Source of the DNA: Dillenia suffruticosa
Taxonomy: Eukaryota; Streptophyta; Magnoliopsida; Dilleniales; Dilleniaceae
Assembly: GCA_033439265.1 (NCBI GenBank)
Contig: JAVTVX010000002.1
Span: forward strand, 15,217,674-15,281,673
DNA: 64,000 nucleotides
Direction of reading: 5' to 3'
The position numbers and the translations under genes were made by a program. The notes under the pieces are model-generated. The model had not been told where the DNA came from. It did no database searches and saw only the letters and a program-made list of their open reading frames with translations. Positions 1 through 13,369 of this stretch are shown here, one piece after another. Position 1 is the stretch's first letter, and every line of letters begins with the position of its first letter.

Positions 1-328
1 GATCTTCAGGAGTTCGGATAACAGGAGTAATGTTATTTCCCGTATTAAATACCGATTTTAAAATCTAAGTCTCTTAAGAGTGTAAATTTTAGATCTTTTT
101 TCCCCTTTTGCTGTTGCCCGTCATTTTCTTTCCGTTTAGGAATTTTAAGATATATTATTGCGTGACTAAAGCAATGGAAGCAGTTTTGAAGTCCATCTCT
201 TCACTCTTTGTTTTGAATGTTGGGGTCTTCTTGGTTGGAGATCTTGTTTCTGGGTTATGTGCAACTCACAGCTGAATAGGTTCTGCGGATACAAGATCTG
301 GATGCACATTTGGTGGTTAGAAGATTTA

Positions 329-364
<36 letters not shown>

Positions 365-1528
365 GTCAGGATTCTCCTAATCTGTTCTGATCTGACTCAT
401 GGGGCAGGCTGATGGGTTCCTTCTTGTCTATGTTGGCAGTGGGATTGCATTTTTCGTCTTTGATAGCCCTTGAACTTTTCGTTTGTGCTTATTCTGATGA
501 TAACCAACGTAAGGTTTTAATTCATATGGTCATTGTAGTAACTATGGCCTAATTTTTTTTTTTCTTTTTTCTTTTGATAGACGTGTAAAAAATTACATGC
601 TTATGAGTTTTTTGCATTATCTTTCTTTGGGTGAATTTTTTGATTGAGGTCCTCGCCTCACTCCTCCATTGAGGTGCTGATGAGATTTCATTACAAAGAA
701 ATCTCTTTAGCGTTTTAGGTGTGGAAATGTTGACACGTGATTCTGTTAGATGGATGATCCTTTCTTTTTTCTTGATTTCTTAGAGTGTTTATGAATAGAG
801 GAACTTAATTTGGGTGACCAAAATGAGAAACAATTCAGTCTTGTGTTTTCTCTCTCTCTCTTTATCTCTTTCTCAATGGTCTGGTCTTCCTTGTCCACCG
901 CGGTTTTTGACGTTCAGCATCCCATTGCCAATGTTCAGATCATACGATTTTGGAGGCAAGGCTGTATGGCACGTGATATAAATGCATTGCATTCCTGCCC
1001 ATTGCAAAGCAAGGAAGCAGAGGTTTAGAATTAGAAACACCCGCAGCTTGTGATATACATAAATTACCGAATTTAATAAAATAATAAATATATGTATAAT
1101 ACGAATTGGGCACAAGAAGATTTCTATTAAATGGAAATTTTAAAATTCAATAATTTTCAAATATTAAAAATTAGAGGGGGGGGGAACCAATCTTCATATC
1201 CTATTCTCCTCAATTAATTAACTCCTTTTTTTTTTAACACTTTCTAATCTATTTATTTTCCAATTCACTTACTAAAAATTGGTTACAAGATAACAAAGAA
1301 AATTTCACGGTATGTTTAAAATTATAGTTTTGAGATTTTGTGATATTTATACCCTACTCTATGAATAGATATTATTTTTTATTATTTTTAGAATTATAAA
1401 TGTTTAAAACTGGATGAAGATCACTGATGAGGCAGACAATGGCAATGATGCCAAGGAAGGCTCAGAATGAAAATCCATCTAACAGCTCTATAGTACGTTT
1501 TTTAGTATGTATTTTTTGATAAAGAGAA
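1..1528. other. gene-free AT-rich DNA at the window edge
   Basis: I see no reading frame here that looks like a protein. The stretch holds a (TA)n microsatellite, a G run near 1176-1183 and two isolated CACGTG hexamers (734-739 and 970-975). It could be the flank or 3' end of a gene lying before the window, but no exon can be supported. Confidence 0.5.
332..364. repeat. (TA)n microsatellite
   Basis: About 16 uninterrupted TA dinucleotides, visible directly in the sequence. It is likely length-polymorphic. Confidence 0.95.
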
Positions 1529-1945
1529 ATGGATGTTACGGAAAATAAGAAATCAGCAGAGATCAGTCTTCTGGAGGAACTGAATACTGAGATTCTGTCA
1601 TGGCCTCCGGTAAAGTCCTTGCTTCAATTCAAGCGTGACTCCAAGTCACGCTTCGTCCCTCTTAAACCGTAATTTTATTCCAAGCACCTTGGCATCTCCA
1701 CAACCACCCAAAATCTGTCTCTCATCGCGACCCAAACTCAAATCCATCGGTCTGTTTCTGCTCTCTGTAAAAGTTGCCCCTTTCTATTGAAAAACTCCTT
1801 CGATTCTTTGATAATCCGCGGCCTCATTAATGGCAACAACTTTGCGGGCACTAGGATCCTCTACCCTCGACCAAAAACACACTTGGTGTCGGTGGTCGAT
1901 TTGAAGTATGGGTATTGGGTAATGGGAGAAAAATATGTGGACTAG
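1529..1945 (+). pseudogene. decayed F-box protein gene (F-box family, 5' part)
   Basis: Reading from the ATG at 1529 gives a short leader and then a recognisable F-box: L-E-E-L-N-T-E-I-L-S-W-P-P-V-K-S-L-L-Q-F-K, matching the plant consensus LPxEixxeILsrLPvKSLLrFkcVsKsW. The conserved Val-Ser-Lys-Ser-Trp region is degraded (D-S-K-S-R-F). The frame then hits TAA at 1670-1672, where intact genes continue toward an Ile-Ser-x-x-F-x-x-x-H-L block; the following residues F-Y-S-K-H-L still fit that block. The same frame stays open to a TAG at 1943-1945, then homology is lost. Intact F-box proteins are usually 350-420 residues and act as substrate adaptors of SCF ubiquitin ligases, so this copy lacks nearly all of the substrate-binding part. 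A truncated expressed peptide is possible but unlikely. Confidence 0.7.
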
Positions 1946-3823
1946 TGTAATCTCGTTCCATGAGGGCTTCGTTTTTCCAAAGGATAATTTTCAAATCAAG
2001 TGAATGAAGTGGAAAAGAAAAACATCAATCTTTTGTTCTTTCAGGTTTCTTCTATCATTCTGAACTTCAAAAGTTTTAATTAATCATAGATAATAAATAT
2101 GTAAAGGAAGAAAAAGGTGGTGAAGGAAATCCTTCAACCGCAGTTAAAAAGTACTGGAAAGAATCTTGGATGGCTAAGACTCAGAAGAGTCAACAGGTGA
2201 AATGGGAAAACGACCTAGACAACATATGGGAAGAATATATGGAGGTTTCCTATATCCATTTCACTTGTCTTTGAGGTTTGTTTTTTTACAACATGAATTT
2301 CCCACCCTAGAAACTGTTTCATGTAAGACTTCCCTGCAACCCAAAGTAGATTATTACTCTGAAACATTGTTAAGATTTCTGTTTGGAAACACGTTGACTG
2401 TTCACTGACTGTTGGCGGAGAGAAGACTGTGGAACTCCAAGATACCAACAAACTTAACTCACTTTCCTCCTGTTTTAAGTGTTCTGTACAGGTTACAGAC
2501 CACCTCCTCACAGTTGCACGTTCCATTGATGATCATCAATTATCAAATTGATCAAGCAACATATAAATGAAAATCATGATATTCAACTCCAATGTTTATT
2601 TGAAACAGCTTAAAATAAAATGCATCTCCTTATGAAACTAGAAAAGTAGAAGCCTGTTACCTCCTTTAGCCAATGAGAAGAAGCTTTTTTAATCTTGAAT
2701 TTGCACTGAAAGACTGCATCAATTCCCTGCTTTTACGCTTTTGGGATGCATGCATCTAACTGGTTCAAGATCTAGGAATTCATATGTATGCATCCTATTA
2801 ACTCTGCAAGCAACAACACTGCTTCTGTTGTTTGAGCACTTGACCTCCAGTTTCAAGCAACCTCCTTCGCACCAAAGCTCACCTTCATAGTAAAATACAT
2901 AGCAGCTTATTCAAAGCAATTATTAGATTGAGACTATCCAAGGTGCAACCTGAGATTCCAAATCATTATTATGACTGCATACATGCAGGGGAGGGAACTG
3001 AAAGTAAAACCCATTTCACATCCTCACAACTGAAGCATGCTCTAACGTCGCATGGCCATCATATTAAAGGGATCACATAATACCAGGTTGGTTCATAATT
3101 TTTGGCCTAGACATCTATTCGAAAATACCGATAACATGAAGTGATCCTTTTGAGAAACAACCAAAAGGGCAACAAAAGTAAAATATGCAAAATGAAAATC
3201 TATGTCCAGAATCAGCAAAGATTTAACCAGGACTCTAAAAAGTGAAATAATGGCTGGACCTTAAAATGTTCTGTCTTCCTCATTTAGCAATACCACGCTC
3301 TTGCTTAGAATACTCTATAAAAATGTCTACCATGTAAACACGAGGCATCAAATTTCTCCCTTCCAGATGCAATTATACTCAATATTGCATAACAAAAGCA
3401 CAAGGTGAGGGTTTTGAATTTGCAATGGGATATGAACTTGAAAACTTGGATGAAGAAGCAAACCTCAATCATGAAAGGAAGTTTGAGATGATCACAACAA
3501 TCACCAATTTTAAAGCTAGTGTGGTTTTCGCAAGCTTTGTTGTGAACATCCGTTGGTGATCCATGACTGTATACAGGATACAGTATGATCCACTCCTTGA
3601 TAGTAGGTATATTTCTTTCCAGCTCTCTGATCATAACTTCAAGAAATTTCAATGATCTTTCAGGAAAATCCGGGAGGATCAATGACATAAAATACCAGAG
3701 TGGTAGCTATGAATTAGCATAGGCAGCCCCAGCTAAATTAAGTTGAGACCTGGTTGAGCTGTTGTTCTGATGATAACTGCAATCCTCTATCCTTGGAGCA
3801 GACTATGGTTGCATTTCAGAAGC
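1946..3823. other. intergenic region downstream of the PPR gene
   Basis: No supported gene. A 127-codon open frame on the minus strand (3305-3688, starting M-S-L-I-L-P-D-F-P-E-R-S) has some protein-like composition in its first 75 residues, but no family is recognised and no splice-compatible partner exon was found. It lies downstream of the PPR stop codon on the same strand and may simply be 3' untranslated sequence. Confidence 0.4.
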
Positions 3824-5794
3824 CTACCAGTAATCACCACAAGAGCAAGTCCCATCCTTGAAATGATGAAACCTAGTAGTATCTCTAACAATTATCTCCC
3901 TCCCTTCAATTTTAGATATGTACTTTGTTGCACGATGACAATCTCCACATACTCTCAAATTCTTGAACACCCTAATTGGAATCCCCAGTGGCATCCTCAA
4001 TAGTCCAAAGGCAATTGCAAGCTTCTCACTGTGTGTCAAAAGTAACTGCTCTTTTGCCTCCTCCCCAACATCGTGCAAAGCAAACTCAAGATCTGGCATA
4101 TATCCTTCCAGTTTCATCCTTTTCTCCAAATCCTTGAGCTTTTCATGTATTTCAGCCAATTCAGGGTGAATCCTATCTCCAGATCGAAACTCATGAACCC
4201 CACTCTTTATTTCAATCCAACTGTACCCGGGTGTTTTCACCACTTTGTTATCCTTCATCAAATGTCGAACCCTGGCAACTTGGTCCCATCTATTTAGTGC
4301 TGCATAGGAATTAGCAAGTAGAACATAACCAGCTGCACCTGCAGGATCAAGACCAAGTAAATTCTTAGCAGCATACTCGGCCAGCTCCAAGTTTTTATGG
4401 ATTCTACAAGCACCCAAAAGTTTTCCAAATATTACAGCATGTGGTTTGAAAGGCATTTTGTTAATGAAGTCCACAGCCTTGTCCAGCATACCAGCTCGAC
4501 CTAGCAGGTCAACCATACATGTATAATGGTCTGCCTTAGCTTCAACACCATAATCTGTCAACATAGACTCAAAATATTGAATACCAAGATCAACTAGCCC
4601 AGCATGGTTGCAAGCAGATAAAACAGCAACAAAGGTGATCCAATCGGGCTTAGTTCCTTCATCTCTCATTTCATTGAACAAAGAAAGAGCTTTATCACCA
4701 GCGCCATATTGAGCATACCCGGAAATCATAGCATTCCAAGTAACAACATCTTTCCGTCGCATCTCAATAAACAACTTCTGTGCGTCCTTCAATTCTCCAC
4801 ATTTACAATACATGCTTATCAATGAAGTGCCAACAGTTGTATTGTCACATATTGGAGACTTGAAAATGAATGAATGAACTTGCCTACCCAATGCCAATGC
4901 TGATAAGTTACTACAAGCTAACAGAACACTACAAAAACTAGATCGATTAGGCATAACCTCTATTTCCACCAACTTCTTAAAAAGCTTCATACCATCCTCT
5001 GCTCGACAATTTTCAACATAACCCGCGATCATGGCATTCCAAGTAACTAAATTCTTCATTGGCATCTCCTCAAATAATTTCTCTGCTAATTCAATGTTCC
5101 CAAACTTCATATACCCCGTAATCATGGCGGTCCATGCAACAACACTCTTAAGCGGAGCCACTCGAAACAATTTTAAAGCCGAATCCAAATCCCCTGTCTC
5201 CACATAACCTGATATCATTGCGCTCCACGAGACACTGTTTCTGTGAGGCATTGCGAAAAACAATTCACGGGCTTCGTGCATCTTCCCAACCTGGGCAAAA
5301 CCCGAAATCATTGTGTTCCATGAAGCGACGTCTTTAATGGGTATTTTATTGAAGAAATTCAATGCAGTTTCGATATCAAAATTGAGAACATAACAGGCTA
5401 ACATTGTATTATAAGAGACAGTATCTGGTTCAGGAATTCTTTCGAAAAATTGTTGGGCTTTTTCAAATTGCCCGGGCCTTTTGCAATACCCAGATAAAAT
5501 TGAATTCCAAGTGACTGTAGTTCTAAGTGTCATTTTATCAAACACTCTAAGAGCAGCACTCATATCACCAGCTCTTACGTCCATAATTATTATCTTATTT
5601 GATGAGACAACAGAATCGAGTAATGGGTCAAATGTAGAGTTCGAATTTAAGTTATTGGAGGAAACCAATTGGGTTTTTTGCGATGAGTGTTTAGGGTTGG
5701 CATATGGGAAAGGGATAGTCAGGGTAGACAGAGAAGAGTTCAAGTGTTTGGTTAAGAAGAAATGATGATACTGCCGGTAGAACTTGAGAAACAT
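3824..5794 (-). CDS. PPR protein, PLS-E-DYW subclass (organelle RNA-editing factor)
   Basis: Intronless 656-residue protein. The first 60 or so residues are rich in Ser, Asn, His and basic residues, as in an organelle targeting peptide. Residues 70-500 are PPR motifs, with repeated V-x-x-W-N-x-M-I-S-G-Y and D-x-A-x-x-L-F blocks, followed by an E region. The C terminus is a complete DYW cytidine-deaminase domain with H-S-E at 588-590, C-G-D-C-H at 616-620 and the terminal C-S-C-G-D-Y-W. Such proteins bind a specific site in a mitochondrial or plastid transcript and convert C to U. The zinc-binding His-x-Glu and Cys-x-x-Cys residues are intact, so catalytic competence is expected. From memory it most resembles Arabidopsis At4g16835, but no alignment was run. 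The target site cannot be read from the protein here. The start is the first ATG, giving a plausible presequence. Confidence 0.95.
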   Translation of the reverse strand: MFLKFYRQYHHFFLTKHLNSSLSTLTIPFPYANPKHSSQKTQLVSSNNLNSNSTFDPLLDSVVSSNKIIIMDVRAGDMSAALRVFDKMTLRTTVTWNSILSGYCKRPGQFEKAQQFFERIPEPDTVSYNTMLACYVLNFDIETALNFFNKIPIKDVASWNTMISGFAQVGKMHEARELFFAMPHRNSVSWSAMISGYVETGDLDSALKLFRVAPLKSVVAWTAMITGYMKFGNIELAEKLFEEMPMKNLVTWNAMIAGYVENCRAEDGMKLFKKLVEIEVMPNRSSFCSVLLACSNLSALALGRQVHSFIFKSPICDNTTVGTSLISMYCKCGELKDAQKLFIEMRRKDVVTWNAMISGYAQYGAGDKALSLFNEMRDEGTKPDWITFVAVLSACNHAGLVDLGIQYFESMLTDYGVEAKADHYTCMVDLLGRAGMLDKAVDFINKMPFKPHAVIFGKLLGACRIHKNLELAEYAAKNLLGLDPAGAAGYVLLANSYAALNRWDQVARVRHLMKDNKVVKTPGYSWIEIKSGVHEFRSGDRIHPELAEIHEKLKDLEKRMKLEGYMPDLEFALHDVGEEAKEQLLLTHSEKLAIAFGLLRMPLGIPIRVFKNLRVCGDCHRATKYISKIEGREIIVRDTTRFHHFKDGTCSCGDYW

Positions 5795-7156
5795 TTGTCA
5801 AAAATGACAACTGCTGAAATCATCGAAGCATGAATTGAAGTTCGAGGAAAATCGGAGTATGAAGATTGTAATGGAACTGAGCTGACCGGCTTGAAAGCTC
5901 GCAGAACGAGTAAAACACTCGACCCGATTAAAATGCCCTCGGCGATCTTTTTCTATTTTTAAAATATTTTCCTATTTAGTGAATCTGAATATTATCTCTA
6001 GTTATCTATTTTTAAAATAATAATAATAGGAATTAAAAAATATTATAACTGAAATCAAATAAAATATCCATGTAAAAACCGGGAGATAATAAATAAAGAT
6101 GAGGTAAGAAGCAGAAAGAGCCTTTTCTCCAACATGGGAGGATATGGTAATATTTTCTTCTATCACTTTTTTTAACCCAAGCTATTTTGGAATGGGATAT
6201 GGAGTATTTTCATAATTGCAGGAAATATTTTGATTAGCACAATGGACAGTTATAATTGAAATAAGCACTGGACATGCCCACGGGTCCGAATTGAACTCAA
6301 ATCGAATAGAATCGCTTTGATAAAAAGATCAAAAATCAGAATTAGTATTGATTTCAAAACCCTATTTAATTATGATTTTAGAACCAAAATATTTTTAATT
6401 CTAAACCAATTTTAATTTGTTTCTATTAGATTCTTGTGCCATTCGAATTTTATGATTCTGCTATAGTTTTAAACAATTCCTTCGTGGTTTCATTCTTGCA
6501 TTCTTTTTACAATTCTTCGATAATTCTACTTCCAATTTTGATTTCAAGATTTTAAAAGTTATGATTATTATTTCGTTTTTAATTTCAAAATTCAAGAACC
6601 AAAATCGAATCAATAACTAAATTTCCGCCCAAAGCCATAACTAGCTCGTCTCAGAACAAGAACCTTACGTTGGCCAAACAACAAACAATCCAAACCAACT
6701 AAAATACAAGGCATAAAATAAAGAAAAAGGCAATCACCAAAAGAACTAAAGCTAAGAAAACTCTTCATCTTAGATTGGCATAAGAATGTGTACCGTACCA
6801 ACCATGCGTACATGTAACCTATACACAATCTGATCTGAAAATGCCTATGGATTGCCTCTTTAAGAATTCTGCACTAAATATTACGGAGTAAAGGCAACCA
6901 TTAAGATATAAAGAACATGGCAGACATTGTAATTCACCAATACAATTAATTTGTACAAAAGTTTTCTAAAATCAAATACATTGGAAAGAATGGAGGGTTT
7001 TAACAAGTGCTGGAATATTAGAAAAGAAATGCAAATAATGAGCAGTAGTCTACTTCATATTGAAGCAACATCAGAAAAAAAAAGAGCTAGTTTTACATGC
7101 CAGAACACTGAATGCAGGTTGCAATTCTGCCCCTAGAACATCCCTTTTTTCATTCT
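5795..7156. other. intergenic: PPR upstream region and RABD2 3' flank
   Basis: AT-rich DNA between two minus-strand genes. It must contain the promoter of the PPR gene next to 5795 and the polyadenylation region of the Rab gene next to 7156. No reading frame, tRNA or recognised repeat is supported. T- and A-rich low-complexity sequence runs from about 6300 to 6600. Confidence 0.5.
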
Positions 7157-10100
7157 TCAAGAAGAGCAGCAGCCAGACTTCTGGTTAACAGGCTGTCCTC
7201 GAATTTGAACAGTTGGAGGTCTTGCTTGGTTCATGGCTGGTTGACTTGCCATCCTGCAGAATCGCAGAAAACGGATCAATGAGGGGCTGATACATATGGT
7301 AGCAACTTCTACCACTAACCCAGATCAAGGGATCTATACACCAACCACATACAAAACAAGAAAACAATCATCCAGGCTAAAAGGAGCATAAGAAGGAAAA
7401 CAACTCAAGCCATGACAATGTTAACTAGAAACGAAAATTCAGCCCAGATCTATAGATTGGTCAAAGATTTGGTTCCATTTCTAAGAAAAAAAAATAGACA
7501 GAAATCCCTACCTGTTCTTGATTTCAGCAGCCATGGCCATAAAAGCCTCTTCAACATTAGTGGAATTTTTAGCACTGGTCTCCATGAACGGGATACCGAT
7601 TTCATCCGCAAAAGCCTAACAATGCCAGAGTAAGAATACTTAAAACTTGATCCACTTAAAGAGGACCAAAGATCTAGCTGCAACAAAGCAAGAGCATCAT
7701 AATTACCTTGGCTGTCTCATAGGACACGACCTTGTTTGCTGTGAGATCACATTTGTTGCCAACTAGAAGTTTGTTCACATTCTCACTTGCATAACGGTCA
7801 ATTTCATTCAGCCATTGCTTTACATTGTTGAAGCTTTCTTGGTCTGTCACATCATAAACAACCTGACAGAAAAAAAAAAAAAAACACCAACCCATATGAG
7901 ATCAATCTGCAAAAGCTACTCATAAACAAAGAATATGAGCCACTCACAATGATGCCATGCGCCCCACGGTAGTAGCTGCTGGTTATTGTCCTAAAACGTT
8001 CTTGTCCCGCAGTGTCCCACTGCATATTCAAAGGAAGCAAAATGAATGACCGGTTGCCAAAAATGACAAACAAGGTTACACAGAAGAGCAAGACAAAATG
8101 AGACCCTAAACAAACAAGAAATAAGTGAAAGTTCAAGCAATATTAAACTGCAGAAATTCACAGCAAAACCTCAACTAGAATTTCTGACCCCACAGTTTAA
8201 TCTGACCAAAATTGTCTTAGATGAGAAAACTTCACAATTTCATAAAAACTTTTAGGTATTTGTCACTATCAGATTATGGACTACAAGAATTTCAACACTC
8301 ATAGTGGTTTCATCAACCAAAATTGAGCACACAACAGTACAAAAAAGAATACTAAACCAAAAGATAGGTGAGTGAGTTAGAAGCTTACGATTTGAAGTTT
8401 AATGGTTTTCCCATCCTGTTCAACAGTCCGGATTTTCTGGAGAGAAAATATAGGAGTTCAAATGAGATCTGAATACATAATAAAGCAAATAACATATACA
8501 ATTGCTCCAAATCAACAACAAAGAACTCATGGCTTACAAAGTCAACTCCAATGGTGCTAATGTAGCTTTCAAGGTACGAATCATCCTGAAAAAACAAAGT
8601 GGAGGAAGCAGTTAAAACAATGTGCCGATAACCAACTCACTGACTATATAATTAATTCTAAAAACCATCAACCAGCATTGTACATGAATGCGCCAGAGAA
8701 TACACTCAAGAATCAAGAATCCAGAATCCAGGCTTTTAGTCACAAACAAGCAAATTCGCACTAAAAGCCATATCCAATTTCTCATTGACCATGCTGAAAA
8801 GGATTCCTTCGAACCTTATTAAGCTCTATCGTGCAGTGAATTTACAGGGTCATGTATATGCCCAGCAGAAGAGGAAAGTACAAGTACATCAGTCATAAAT
8901 TTCATTTTACATTGCTACCCACACAACAAAATCATGTTAAGGATTGTTTGGCAATGTTTTGGTTAAAAAGGTACGTACAGCAGAAGAGTATTTGGAAGGT
9001 AAAGAAAAGGTTTTAGTTGAACAACAGACCAGATAAAATATATACAGAAAAATAAGTACGGAAAGTTGGGTCATGAAAGAGGAACAAATTGGAGGGAAAA
9101 GACTTTGATGACTGGTTTTTCTAAGTAGGTACAAATGCTAATAGGCAACACAGATAGACATCAATGCAGAATAATCTGAAGAATAAAATGCCAAGTAAAT
9201 TGCACCAAATCTTCATTAGCACATCAAGAGACTCCAATATGTTAATAAGATGATATTTGATCATTTGTTAAGTGCATATATGACAAATACAATTCAACAA
9301 TACGAAGTTACTACTCTACAGGATCATTCAATAGACACATGAGGTTGTTTGCAGGAGCAATGTATCTTGTGTGCTAAGCAATCCTAAAAGCTCACACCTC
9401 GAAACAGAAAATAGCAATACATACACAGTCCTCAAAGATTCCAAAGAACAGGTATGAGGGTGAAAGAATACTTACAGCAAACCTCAAAAGGAGACATGAC
9501 TTGCCAACACCAGAATCCCCAATGAGCAAAAGCTTGAACAGATAATCACTGTAAATCCAAATTGCATAAGCTTCCAATATAATTATTAAATATATATTCT
9601 ACTTAAAAAAATATATGCTGACCAATTGAATTGATCACATGAGCACATATTCATCAGCACAATCATTACTGCTATGCATGATTTTGAAGACTAGAGACAT
9701 TTTGAAGCACAAATTGCCAATTCCTACTCCCACCCTAAACTACCCATGAGTGCACATAGATGGTATATGGAAAAATCAAATACTTATTATACACATCACC
9801 AGAATTCTTGCAGATATGCAACAACAACGAAAAATTAGATTAAATTGATTTAGCACAGTAAATCTATACTATGAAAAGAGGAATCAGGTGAACAGAAATC
9901 TTTCCAGTACATTTAGATTGAAATTGTTTCAAAATTACAACTTCCATTTGCTACTGGAGATTGTACACCCAAAAATTCCTAAACAGTGATAAAAATTTAA
10001 TCTTACCAATAGATCCCCAACATTAATCATAATCAAAATAATCAAAATTATACATCCCTCAAACCCTAGAACCCTACTGACCAAATATTCGGGCACAGAT

Positions 10101-10375
10101 CTAAAGCCAGATAACCTAGATCTCGGTCTACAATTCAAATCGCAATTCTGAAAACACAATCTCATTTATTAAACCCTCAGAATCAAATCTTCCTAATTCA
10201 TAGCCAATGAATTCAGAAATGAACAATTTTTCGAGGCTAATTATCACAGATCCATAGATATTACAATAATAAAAAGGCAGTAATTTTACAAGGAGGTAAA
10301 CAATTAACAAAATCGAGAAGAATTCGAAATCGATAATCAAATGAGGGGGGAACAAACTTACTATTCGGGATTCAT
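7157..10375 (-). CDS. RABD2: Rab GTPase of the RABD2 (Rab1/ARA5) class
   Basis: Eight exons: 10362-10375, 9476-9548, 8538-8585, 8389-8436, 7948-8019, 7707-7862, 7512-7615 and 7157-7253, all with GT-AG introns. Together they make 612 nt, a 203-residue protein, the usual length for Arabidopsis RABD2. The P-loop GDSGVGKS is at 15-22, switch II WDTAGQE from 62, NKCD at 121-124, ETSAK at 149-153 and the geranylgeranylated C-C-S-S at the C terminus. RABD2 GTPases act in ER-to-Golgi vesicle traffic. One difference from the recalled Arabidopsis protein is Val-Val-Tyr instead of Val-Thr-Tyr after Gly-Ile-Ile at the exon 5/6 junction. The first coding exon is only 14 nt (M-N-P-E-Y split), so an ORF search alone would miss the start. 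All nucleotide-binding motifs are intact. The exact RABD2 paralogue cannot be decided. Confidence 0.96.
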
Positions 10376-10620
10376 GACTAGAGAGAGAGAGAGAGATGGG
10401 TAGGGATTCTAGTTCTTCCGGCGGAGATTCAGAGGAGTTTGGGATCGTCGCCGGAGAGAGAGAACCAAAATGAATAGAGGGAGGGTTATGAAGGGAACAA
10501 AGAAGAAAGAAAAGTCCAATTTCCTAAGGGACCGAAAAAATGGGAAATAAGTATGAAATGGGGGTATGGGATGACGTAGCTAATGGATGGGACCATTGTT
10601 TGACACGTGTCACGAGCTTT
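10376..10620 (-). promoter_or_regulatory. RABD2 5' leader and proximal promoter with palindromic G-box
   Basis: Immediately upstream of the Rab start the transcribed strand carries a CT microsatellite (GA on the plus strand, 10380-10394). About 230 bp upstream lies the palindrome GACACGTGTC (10602-10611), a perfect CACGTG G-box of the kind bound by bZIP and bHLH factors. A TGACG motif lies near 10572. Function is inferred from motif and position only. Confidence 0.5.
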
Positions 10621-10667
10621 AGTTGAAATTACGATTCCGGGCTCCAGTTTATTTTTCCATTTTTCCT

Positions 10668-10755
10668 TTTTAACTATATCTTTCGAAAAGAATTTTAATA
10701 GATTACAAAATAGCCCACGTCATTGTTAAAAAAAAAAAAGAATTTTAACTATATC
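10668..10755 (+). mobile_element. short retroposon-like insertion with 13-bp target duplication
   Basis: TTTTAACTATATC occurs at 10668-10680 and again at 10743-10755. The intervening 62 bp ends with a 12-A run followed by GAA. A direct repeat at the end of a poly(A)-terminated insert is the hallmark of LINE-type target-primed reverse transcription. No RNA polymerase III boxes are seen, so the source element is unknown. The A/T-rich flanks make chance similarity possible. Confidence 0.4.
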
Positions 10756-10889
10756 CTTGTTAATTAAATGAGTAAGACGAGGATGCAATTGTTAAAAAAG
10801 AAAAATGAGTCATCAATTCTAGTTTTAGTGGTCTAACCAGCAAAAAGCAAAACAATTCTCCGATTCTCCTCTCAAATATACATTGAAAT

Positions 10890-10996
10890 GAAAAATCATT
10901 TTTTTTTGTTACAAACATATTTGAATCCCAAATTATAAAATTTAAGAGAAAAAATATGATCACTAGACTGTCCCTTAAGACTGAAAAGAAAAATCA
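10890..10996 (-). mobile_element. SINE-like element, family A, with 9-bp target duplication
   Basis: GAAAAATCA flanks the insert at 10890-10898 and 10988-10996. Read on the minus strand the insert has a box A-like start (ACAGTCTAGTGATCA), a box B-like GGGATTCAAATATG and a TGTAACA(n) end. The same order of blocks (ACAGYCTAGTGRTCA, GGGNTTCAAAT, GTAACCA(n)) occurs in the element at 24948-25078, so the two belong to one family. It is about 90 bp long and non-coding. Confidence 0.65.
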
Positions 10997-13369
10997 CTGT
11001 GAGAAAATGAAATTAACGGTCTAAACAACTAAATTTTTGGAAATGCATTGTAATTATAGATTTACTCCTTGATAAAAAACAAAACCTACCGTGTCTATAT
11101 TTTTATGGTTTGATCCATCCCAAATACATTAAAATTGAAAATTAATTTTTTGTATTAGAAAGAGGATTACAGATCATAAAAGAAAATAATGAGCAGAGAT
11201 TTTTCATGTAAAAAAATTAAAATGATATTTGTTTGACATGAAATTTATTATTTTTATAAATATAGAAGATTAATTAATATTAGAATACGATCCATTAAAA
11301 TTTACTATAAACGGGTTGTTTGAAGGGGATTCATATGTGTATAAAGATTACTATTGATACATGTTTAATAAGAGGTGTCATTTGTACGGTATGATTATGG
11401 GTGTAATATAGATTCGAATGTGGTATAATTAGATTGAGGGTTTGGTTATGGTGGCAAGTAAAATTTGATAATTCAATTAATATAAATTAATATATAATAG
11501 TGAACGAGATTATATATTTTTTTCTTGTTAAAGAAATAATTAAAAAGTAGTGGAATTAAAAAACTTGGGAAGGGTAGTTTTGTGATATGAGAAAGAGATC
11601 GTGGTGAGGAAAAAGGCCAGCCATTTCCAAGCTGCTTCGGATCCAATTAAACGTGGAGGTGGCTGGCCACTAAATGCTAATACCAGTTTCACACTAGAGC
11701 GCGTGCAACAACACTGTCGGCGTCACCCCCACTCATTCCGCACAAAGTTTGACCCTACCCGCGGGCGTTGTTCCGTTCTTCATTAATAATTTCTGACACA
11801 CGCTCGCAAAAGGCGCTCGTATTTTACTTTCTCGCATATGACAGGTCAGAATTTTAAGAGAAAAATGTTTAAAAGAAAAAAAGAAAAAAAGCTTTTTTTT
11901 TTTTTTGGAAAAACGCAGGAGACTTAGCTGCTTACTCCGCCGACGGCCTACGTGAAAAGGCCACTTTTGATCTTTCCCACCTTCATTTTTGTCTTTTCTT
12001 CGCCTTGTAATTTCTTTTGTCGTCCAAAACGTAAATATCTATAAATACAAATATATATGAAGTGATTATAGTTTAAGTTAGAAATTTTAAATTTATTTAG
12101 AAGAATTCTTTTATTTATAGAGTATAACTGCACCATCTCTTTCTCCTTATTGAATCGAATTTCAATTTAATTATTTTCTAGATGAGTTATTATTTCATAG
12201 ATATATTAATTTTTTTATTTGTTAGGTATTTATTAATCGAATTAATATTTACTTGTTAAACTAATTAAATTAGTTAAATTATGAATAAATCTGACATTCT
12301 ATCTAGAAGACACGTTCCCTCCCCATATGCATGAGCTTGCCTCTCTGCCAATGAAGTCTACCACTATTTTTTTTTTATAATATAAAGATTTGAAACTGAA
12401 ATTATCATATTGAAAGAAGAAATTTGTATCGTTAGACTGTTTTCTTAAAAACAAGTCGATCACTATTTATTAAACGATATTTGGGATTTAGCCTTGTTTA
12501 AAGGCTGAGTTTTCGTCCCCATTTATCATGCCAATAATTTTGTATGCTATAATGACATAACCGAAATTATGGTAAGTTATTTGATTTCTCTAGTAAAAAC
12601 TTTAGATTCAAATGATGGTACCTATTAATTTTGTATCAATTTTTAATATTTTCAAATCCTCCTAAAATTATTGGGAAAAAGAAATATAATTACATTATTA
12701 TAATTTGAAAAACCAGATTGATAGTTTCCGATGCAACTCTCATTGCTCAACCACAAAGAAAACAACTTGTCTTGGGTTGGACCCACCAATGGGTCTCCTT
12801 CTTTTGGGCAAATTAATAGAATTGAGACTTTTGGGAAGGCTTCTTGGAGTACTGATCGTCTCATTGGCCCAATCAAAGAGTTAACACACTGTTTGGGAGT
12901 GGGGAAAAACGAAGGGAGATGCAAACGAGGCCCAACCTCTACTTCTTCCTACAAATTAAAATATAAAAAAACAAAAAACAAAAAACAAAAACTAAACTAA
13001 AATTTTCCAATTGGTTTCCACTGATTTTTTAATATATATATGGAAATTTTTTATAAAAAATAAAAAAATAATGACTTATATTTTTTTAAATATTATTCAT
13101 ATTAAAGATATTACTTTTAAATATGGATACATATAGGATATATAATTCGATTTAATCCATCTTTTGAGAATGAAATTCAATTTTAATCTAACCTCTTTAA
13201 TTTTGGAGTTAGATTATGGGTTTATACTTTGTAAAAAATTTTTTTTTGCAACATTTAAAATTTAATTATTTAACGGTAAGGTTGATATGGCTTATTCTAT
13301 TACCGGTGTATATAAAGTGCCAAAGGTGCTTACCGTGACTTTCGTTTTGGACATCCCAACTTGGTCGTC

